Positions 34,757 to 40,418 of a DNA stretch of 40,418 nt are shown one piece after another. Both the position numbers and the translations under genes were made by a program. This DNA comes from JANXSD01 sp043758125. GTDB taxonomy: Bacteria > Bacteroidota > Bacteroidia > AKYH767-A > OLB10. The stretch covers positions 1-40,418 of the forward strand of contig JAYVOC010000216.1 in assembly GCA_043758125.1 (NCBI GenBank), read 5' to 3'. Below the pieces are notes generated by a model, which searched no databases, was not told the origin of the DNA, and saw only the letters and a list, made by a program, of their open reading frames with translations. Numbering within the stretch: position 1 is the stretch's first letter; each line of letters begins with the position of its first letter.

Positions 34757-37700
34757 TTAGTTACCACTAAATCTTTTAACAAATTCGGCCTTTTTGCGAT
34801 CTGTGCTCATCATGAATTCGTAAGGAGATTTATCACCCTTTGTATCTGCAACACGTTTGTCAGGCTTCATCTTCTGAATAGCATCATTAAATTGCGAATC
34901 TGAAGATATAGCTTGCATAATACCACGTGAATAATTGAAATACCACCATGTTGCATTATCCGACTCGATATAAAGATTTAAAATATCGCCGCCTTTCTTG
35001 CGCTGAATTTCCATCGATCCTTTCATCAACCTACTAATCGTTGTTTTGTTGATAAATCCTACACCAATTTGTCCTTGCGACTTATACGATTGGCTTTCTT
35101 TGTTCCAGATCATTTTTAAATCAGTAAGAAAAATAGTTTGATGTAACTCTTGAGGAATTTTTTTAGGCGCTCCGTATAAATTGAATTCCGCAATTAACTT
35201 ATCGGCACGTTCTGTTCCAATAAGCTCTTTCATTCCTCGCGTCCAAGTTGTCCTTGTATCAACAGTAGGTGTTAAAGTAGTATTGGTTTGAATTAATTCA
35301 ATCATCGATTTTAGTGCATCATCATTGAACATAAAATCAAGTCCCATCATTAAATCAAATGCCGTAGAATCGTTATTCGTGTTATTGATAACATTTCCAA
35401 CTATTGTCGTTGTAAACTGTCCGAAATTTGTTCCAAGATTTATTTTACCTTCTCCGTAAACAGTGCAATTGGCATCATTTAAAGCAATTAAATTTCCAGG
35501 CTCATCCGGACTTACCAATTTCTCTTTCGAAGCAACTTTATATTGACGATTTTTTTCATCATAAGATAAAAATCCTTTAGCACTAATTAAATCGATGTCA
35601 GCTGTTCTTTGTTTCGGAGATAAAAAGGAAGAATAAAAACCTGTACTATCAGCAGCAATGGAAATAGCAACAGAAAGTTTTTCCATGTTCTCATTGCGCA
35701 ATTCTTCGATAGGAATATTCACACCTTTAGGATCAATATCAGAACGAAAGCTGAACCAACTAGCCTTTAATTTATTCTCACAACTATGATTTACTTTTGC
35801 GAAACCGTCGAAATTAAGTAGTGGATTTGCAGCAGTAATATTTACTTTTCCTTTGTATTGAATATTTGTATTCAGCATAAAAATACTGCTGTCGGGAATG
35901 GAACCATTCGCGAATGTTTGTAAAGAAGTATCAATCGCTATGCGATCAAGAGTAATAAGATGCTTTACCTTTGCTTGATCAAAATAAGCATACGAACCTG
36001 ATGCAGTATAATTTTTACGTCCTAAAATTTTTACTGTTGCATTGGTGATAGTGTGAAATTTAGTTGTTGTATTCGCAACTATGTTTGCATCAATTAATGG
36101 TCGCATGTTAGCATTTCGTTCAATCACAATAGTGGCCGTATCTTTAGGTTGTACTGATGCATCTGCAACAAGAATCTCCTTAACTTTTCGAGCTTTTATC
36201 AAATAATCAATTAAGCTATATCGTGCTAATCCTGCATTCCATCGAAGAGAATCCTGCATCGGATTAACAGAAACAAAATCAGAACCTTCAATATTTAATT
36301 TGGTATTGTCTTTATAATCCTCACCAAATTCAACTTCTTGTTTATCAATAAACCATTTAAATTGTGCAATAAAACAGATGTATTGATTCAACGGAAAACT
36401 AACATACGAACCCTTTCCATTGGAAATAAATTCACCAAACCGTTTCACTAAATCAATTCTAGATTTTACATTTTTAGTTTGTATTGCTAACACTTTCTCA
36501 TCATCTGATTTTAATTTGAAATCTGATGTATCAGCACCATACGCTTCTTGTTTGAAATAAAAATTATCTGAATACAATTCAGACTCGCTAAATAATGCAT
36601 TTCCATTTCCTCCTAATCCTTTCGTAGCTAAAACTAAATTTCCATCAAGGTGAACTTGCTTATCATAAATCGAAAGATTGTCTTTTAATTTATAAACGTA
36701 CATCTTATCTTTTTTAGGTCGCCAGTTAATATAAACCAATTGTCCTTCTGCTTGTGGAAATCCAACAGCAGCAACAGTTTCTTTTCTCAATGCGAAATTT
36801 GCACTATCAGCATTCGTTGAATCGGGAAAAAATTTAATAGATCTCGAATCAGAAGTAGAGCTTAAATAATCTATTGTACCGTTTCCAATTAATCCTTGAT
36901 AACTTAAATCGATGTGATTGGTGAATTTTCCCTTTCCGCCATACATTGAATAACCTTCTGCTGGACTATTTCTTTCAAAACCAAACGAGTAATCAGGACG
37001 AATACGAGCAACTTCTTTGATGGTTGGAAATATTCCTGCAGATTCAAATTCTCCAGCAAATTGTAATCCTCCAGCAGCAAAATTGTCAAGTGAATCGATC
37101 GTAAAAGGCTCCATCTTAAAATAGAATTTATCACGAGCATAAACACCATTATAAATAGATGGATGATCATAATAAACATACGATTCTTTTTCGCTGGTAA
37201 AGGTTGGATATCCTGGATAGTTTTTTCTGCTAGATTTATTAGTAGCGGAATCAATAGAAAGAGTTCCAGAAACATTTTGCAGTGTGCTCTTCAATGGTAT
37301 GAGCTTTGGATTTCCATTCTCATCAAATTCTGTTTCCGAAACAACCTTCAATCGTATGGAATCAACATTTGTTAAATCAATTTTAAAATCGTCATATTTG
37401 AACTTGAATTTCTTACCATAAAAATCACTTCTTCCAGCATGAACACGACCAGAAAATTCGAAGTCGCGATTTTTTTCAAGCTTTAATTGTTGTTCAGTAG
37501 GTACAACATATACCTGTTGCGAATCACTTAAAATTATTCTTGACACACCTTGTAAATCTAAATCAAAATTCAGTAGAGATATTTTTCCATTTGATTTTGC
37601 AGAAATAATCGATTCAATTTCAATTTTATCATAATCAGTTTTATTACTTCTTGCTGATAAATAATAATATAATTTATCTGATATTGTTGCTTTGTCATCT

Positions 37701-39184
37701 TCAAAGTCATAAGCTACAAATCCTTTATTAGCTAGAAAAATTAAGAGTGCTCTTGCCTGCTGTTCACTTGTTCGTAAAGCTTTTGCTAAATCAGGAGAAT
37801 AAATATTACGACTGTTCTTTTCTGCATATTGTTTTAGCGTAAACAGTGGACTAACATCCGCTAATCCTTGAATTTTTTGAAAACGTTCATCAGTATATAA
37901 TTTTGAAGATTCCAAAATCATTTTACTTTCTCCTGCTCCAGAAAGCATTTTTAATTCCATAATTGGATCATCAATTTTCCAATAGATAGCATCAACGTAC
38001 ATATCCATTTGATGAAATGAATTATAAAATGGCATCGATACTCCGGATTGTGGATCACGTATTAAACTTAAAACACGATCTTTATTTATATATTTTAATT
38101 GCAAGGAAGGATGATAAATAGAATCTTTATCCCAGTAAATTGTTACCGATGCATTATCAGAACTTATTCTTTCTGGACGAACAACAAAACTTCTAGCACG
38201 CGCAATTAAAAATGGTTTACCATTTCTTTTGAAGATCAAAGTTGCTTTTTCATCCTTCGTTCCCGAACCAATCATCTTCGCTCCATGCAATGAAAATCCT
38301 CCAACATAATCAGCATCTTTAATAAGTTCCTTAATTCCTAATCCTAAATTATAAGAGTCAAATCGAGGGTAACTTGCATTGTCAATTGTTACATTAGCTA
38401 GAAGCTTCTCTGTAACTTTTCCGATGAGTGCATCCTTAAAATATTTCTTGTTATAAAGTACTGCAGAATCAGCTGTCCAATCGGAACCAGTTACATCGAT
38501 TAAAGAATTTTTTAGTTCAGCATACGTTGCAGTTTGTTCTAATCCTGCTCTTGTCCAGTAAACTTTTCCGCCATTACCAACAAATATTTTCTTGAGAGGA
38601 TCATAATATCCTTTGATGCCATATATTACACTGCTATCATTTTTTGCAAGACAAGTTAAATTCATGGTTGGAAAAACAATACGTGGTATCGTATCAAATT
38701 CAAAAGTATAATTTCCAGTACCAGCAATCCATTGTGTTGACGAGGATTGATACAAGGTATTCGAAACAAAAAGTCCTGAACAAATTTCAAGATAATCACT
38801 ATATCGACGTGCTGTTGCACCAAGCATTTTATCTAAACTATTATTCCATATTTTAAAGGTTTCTATATTACGTCCAGATTTGCTGAATCCCATTAATGCA
38901 TCTAAATAATTATTGAAATCAGGAAATGCTTTTAAACGCTTCTTCAACATATTATTAGCTGTTTGAGCAATAATAGCTTGTTGCTCTACAGAAAATTTTC
39001 CTTGCGTCCACATGGGTTCAAAAAGATCCATTAGTTTTTCAGCATCCTTCTTGTTCGTTGCCTCTAAAAATGCACCTATCTCTTTAACGAAAGCTGTAGG
39101 ATCATTGCTAAAACTCTTTGGTCCTTGAGCAAATAAACAGTTAGAGATGCTTATAAAAAATAGTAGAAATAATATCCGTTTCAT
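34757..39184 (-). CDS. Giant exported protein of unknown function (1475 aa)
   Basis: The protein has a clear signal peptide (MKRILFLLFFISISNCLFAQ). No C-terminal T9SS tail, lipobox or membrane helix is visible, so it is probably periplasmic. An N-terminal helical part (~25-130) precedes long beta-rich regions with recurring GNG/GKG turns (GLIGNGTIDYLSS, GLGGNGNALFSE, NGKGSYVSFPLNQYICFI) that suggest a stacked beta or beta-helix fold. Residues ~443-511 look like a winged helix-turn-helix (SPDLAKAL, ARALLIFLANKGFVAYDF, then a short beta wing), unexpected in an exported protein. I do not recognise the family, although the length and style fit conserved Bacteroidota proteins. It begins 26 nt after prmA stops and probably shares its transcript. 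A role in envelope assembly is only a guess. Confidence 0.8.
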   Translation of the reverse strand: MKRILFLLFFISISNCLFAQGPKSFSNDPTAFVKEIGAFLEATNKKDAEKLMDLFEPMWTQGKFSVEQQAIIAQTANNMLKKRLKAFPDFNNYLDALMGFSKSGRNIETFKIWNNSLDKMLGATARRYSDYLEICSGLFVSNTLYQSSSTQWIAGTGNYTFEFDTIPRIVFPTMNLTCLAKNDSSVIYGIKGYYDPLKKIFVGNGGKVYWTRAGLEQTATYAELKNSLIDVTGSDWTADSAVLYNKKYFKDALIGKVTEKLLANVTIDNASYPRFDSYNLGLGIKELIKDADYVGGFSLHGAKMIGSGTKDEKATLIFKRNGKPFLIARARSFVVRPERISSDNASVTIYWDKDSIYHPSLQLKYINKDRVLSLIRDPQSGVSMPFYNSFHQMDMYVDAIYWKIDDPIMELKMLSGAGESKMILESSKLYTDERFQKIQGLADVSPLFTLKQYAEKNSRNIYSPDLAKALRTSEQQARALLIFLANKGFVAYDFEDDKATISDKLYYYLSARSNKTDYDKIEIESIISAKSNGKISLLNFDLDLQGVSRIILSDSQQVYVVPTEQQLKLEKNRDFEFSGRVHAGRSDFYGKKFKFKYDDFKIDLTNVDSIRLKVVSETEFDENGNPKLIPLKSTLQNVSGTLSIDSATNKSSRKNYPGYPTFTSEKESYVYYDHPSIYNGVYARDKFYFKMEPFTIDSLDNFAAGGLQFAGEFESAGIFPTIKEVARIRPDYSFGFERNSPAEGYSMYGGKGKFTNHIDLSYQGLIGNGTIDYLSSTSDSRSIKFFPDSTNADSANFALRKETVAAVGFPQAEGQLVYINWRPKKDKMYVYKLKDNLSIYDKQVHLDGNLVLATKGLGGNGNALFSESELYSDNFYFKQEAYGADTSDFKLKSDDEKVLAIQTKNVKSRIDLVKRFGEFISNGKGSYVSFPLNQYICFIAQFKWFIDKQEVEFGEDYKDNTKLNIEGSDFVSVNPMQDSLRWNAGLARYSLIDYLIKARKVKEILVADASVQPKDTATIVIERNANMRPLIDANIVANTTTKFHTITNATVKILGRKNYTASGSYAYFDQAKVKHLITLDRIAIDTSLQTFANGSIPDSSIFMLNTNIQYKGKVNITAANPLLNFDGFAKVNHSCENKLKASWFSFRSDIDPKGVNIPIEELRNENMEKLSVAISIAADSTGFYSSFLSPKQRTADIDLISAKGFLSYDEKNRQYKVASKEKLVSPDEPGNLIALNDANCTVYGEGKINLGTNFGQFTTTIVGNVINNTNNDSTAFDLMMGLDFMFNDDALKSMIELIQTNTTLTPTVDTRTTWTRGMKELIGTERADKLIAEFNLYGAPKKIPQELHQTIFLTDLKMIWNKESQSYKSQGQIGVGFINKTTISRLMKGSMEIQRKKGGDILNLYIESDNATWWYFNYSRGIMQAISSDSQFNDAIQKMKPDKRVADTKGDKSPYEFMMSTDRKKAEFVKRFSGN

Positions 39185-39210
39185 AATGTTTTTTTATCTA
39201 AATAAAAATT

Positions 39211-40047
39211 TTATTGCTTAATGAATTCCGCACAACACCAATCATTTTTTACAATATGTTTGACGTAATTTAATCCCAATGAACTAGCCTTTTCTCGAAT
39301 GATTTTTAAATCTTGTGCGTAATAACCACTCGTAACAAGAATACCATTTCTAAAAAGCATAGTAGCATAAAACGGTAAATCATTCAAAATAATATTTCGA
39401 TTAATATTAGCGAGGATTATTTCGAATTTTCTTTCCGCAATAGTTGACGATTCTCCAACTAAAGTATCCATGTGAGGGAGACCATTTCGAATTGCATTTT
39501 CACGAGAATTATCCACAGCATTATCGTCGTTATCTACCGCCAAGGCTGATTTCGCACCGAGCTGAAGTGCTAACAAAGCCAAAATTCCTGTGCCACTACC
39601 CATATCAAGTACTGATTTGTTTTTGAAATCTATTGACAACATCAATTCCATAACTTGTGCGGTTGTGGGATGATGACCAGTTCCAAATGCCATTCTAGGC
39701 TGAATAACAAGTTCATGTTTATAACCAGGATTATTCGGATGAAATTCCGCTCTCACATAGATTTTATCAGCAATCACTTCTGGTTGAAAGTTCGATTCCC
39801 ATTCCTCATTCCAATTTTTCCAAGGAATGTGCATAATTTCATGCTGAACGGTACAACTCGTATTAGATTGCTCTTTTAGTAGCTGTAACAGGTTATTTTC
39901 ATCATAATTTTGCGCTAAGATGTAAGCCTTTAAACCATCTGAGGTATCTTCAAACATGTCAAAACCAATCTCTGAAAGGTGGTATGTTAAGATTTCAGCA
40001 TAAGGTTCACGAGGGTTTATGGCTAGTTTTAGTTCCAAATATTCCAT
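39211..40047 (-). CDS. prmA: Ribosomal protein L11 methyltransferase PrmA
   Basis: The 278-residue protein has the PrmA layout: a substrate-recognition N-terminus (WNEEWESNFQPEVIADKIYV near 80-100), a linker IQPRMAFGTGHHPTT around 125-140, then the S-adenosylmethionine motif VLDMGSGTGILALLALQLGA and the catalytic-loop motif ILANINRNIIL near 215. It trimethylates lysines and the N-terminus of ribosomal protein L11 in the cytosol. Upstream on the minus strand, TTTG (40084-40081) and TACTTTTA (40059-40052) are spaced by 21 bases, four bases before the ATG. The exported 1475-residue protein follows 26 nt later. Confidence 0.96.
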   Translation of the reverse strand: MEYLELKLAINPREPYAEILTYHLSEIGFDMFEDTSDGLKAYILAQNYDENNLLQLLKEQSNTSCTVQHEIMHIPWKNWNEEWESNFQPEVIADKIYVRAEFHPNNPGYKHELVIQPRMAFGTGHHPTTAQVMELMLSIDFKNKSVLDMGSGTGILALLALQLGAKSALAVDNDDNAVDNSRENAIRNGLPHMDTLVGESSTIAERKFEIILANINRNIILNDLPFYATMLFRNGILVTSGYYAQDLKIIREKASSLGLNYVKHIVKNDWCCAEFIKQ

Positions 40048-40051
40048 GTGT

Positions 40052-40084
40052 TAAAAGTAGAATTTTGACCCATCTTGATCCAAA
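40052..40084 (-). promoter_or_regulatory. Candidate promoter of prmA
   Basis: On the minus strand TTTG (40084-40081), 21 bases, then TACTTTTA (40059-40052), one base off TAnnTTTG. The -7 box ends four bases before the ATG at 40047, again implying a leaderless or near-leaderless mRNA. Confidence 0.5.
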
Positions 40085-40236
40085 CATTCTCTTAAGGTTA
40101 TTAACATTGAGTGTTATTTTATTTTCGTAAATATTTTCTAAAATTGTTCGGATTCCCCATTAAGATGTTGAACTTTGAAGACTACTAAATTTGAGGGGAT
40201 TATTTGAATTACTTGGAAATTTTTATTCGGATTATT

Positions 40237-40418
40237 ATGAATGAACGATTACAAAAAATGATGCATTTTCTAGCAGGTGTATTGGTTATCTTGCATGGTT
40301 TAGAAGACTTCGAATCGGGCTATGGCTCTACATTGTTTTATCTGATATTGGGATTAGCAATGTTGACAATGGCTTTCTTTCAAAATGGAATGGAGAAAAA
40401 AAATCCGAAATTGTCTGG
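40237..40418 (+). CDS. Small membrane protein, 3' end beyond window
   Basis: An ATG at 40237 opens a frame that runs without a stop to the window edge (60 codons). It encodes MNERLQKMMHFLAGVLVILHG then LFYLILGLAMLTMAFFQNGM. Two hydrophobic segments separated by a short acidic loop (LEDFESGYG) indicate a small inner-membrane protein. No family is recognised, and it is divergent from prmA. Confidence 0.6.
   Translation, partial: MNERLQKMMHFLAGVLVILHGLEDFESGYGSTLFYLILGLAMLTMAFFQNGMEKKNPKLS

Overview
The window looks like a chromosomal segment of a member of the Bacteroidota, probably an environmental Sphingobacteriia/Chitinophagia-like lineage. The evidence is very AT-rich DNA, several TAnnTTTG-type -7 promoter boxes, few visible Shine-Dalgarno sites, secreted proteins with type IX secretion (T9SS) style C-termini, and Bacteroidota-typical modules (GEVED domains, PD40 propeller, FloA/NfeD pair, MnmE ending in CIGK). 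No phage, CRISPR array, rRNA or intact insertion sequence was seen.

Region 1 (1-17 kb) is a surface and secretion region. It starts with the 5' part of an LpxR-like lipid A deacylase (cut by the window edge), then a small VOC/PhnB-like protein and a 605-residue secreted protein with a T9SS-like tail. Two giant secreted proteins follow: an M36 (fungalysin-type) metalloprotease of 1240 residues and a 2234-residue multidomain adhesin-like protein. Both end in the same ~108-residue module and stop at DFTT plus one residue. Between them, on the other strand, lies a two-gene LuxR-type two-component system. Strong hairpin terminators punctuate the convergent junctions.

Region 2 (17-27 kb) is mostly housekeeping: a J-domain-like protein, a THUMP/RlmL-type rRNA methyltransferase, an SRAP (YedK-type) gene interrupted at an A8 run, a 12-TPR secreted protein, mnmE, a YdcF-family membrane protein, an ORF6N protein and trxB. 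A stranded T9SS C-terminal tail lies directly behind the trxB stop, in the same frame. An ~830-nt gene-free AT-rich stretch precedes mnmE transcriptionally downstream.

Region 3 (27-29 kb) is a small accessory cassette. A RhuM-family gene is translationally coupled to a zinc-finger/pRiA4b-like gene. It lies beside the 3' end of tRNA-Arg(ACG) and is bracketed by two strong hairpins, with a perfect 14-bp palindrome upstream.

Region 4 (29-40 kb) is an almost uniformly minus-strand envelope and proteostasis block. It holds clpS, an M48 lipoprotein protease, nfeD-like and floA as one apparent operon; a TPR/PD40/SPOR-like envelope protein; plsY; a 1475-residue exported protein of unknown function; and prmA. 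The 5' end of a small membrane protein gene runs off the right edge.

The strongest candidates for something undescribed are the shared C-terminal module of the two giant proteins, the 1475-residue exported protein with an internal winged-helix-like segment, and the RhuM/zinc-finger pair. All function statements rest on recognising family motifs by eye; no database search was run.
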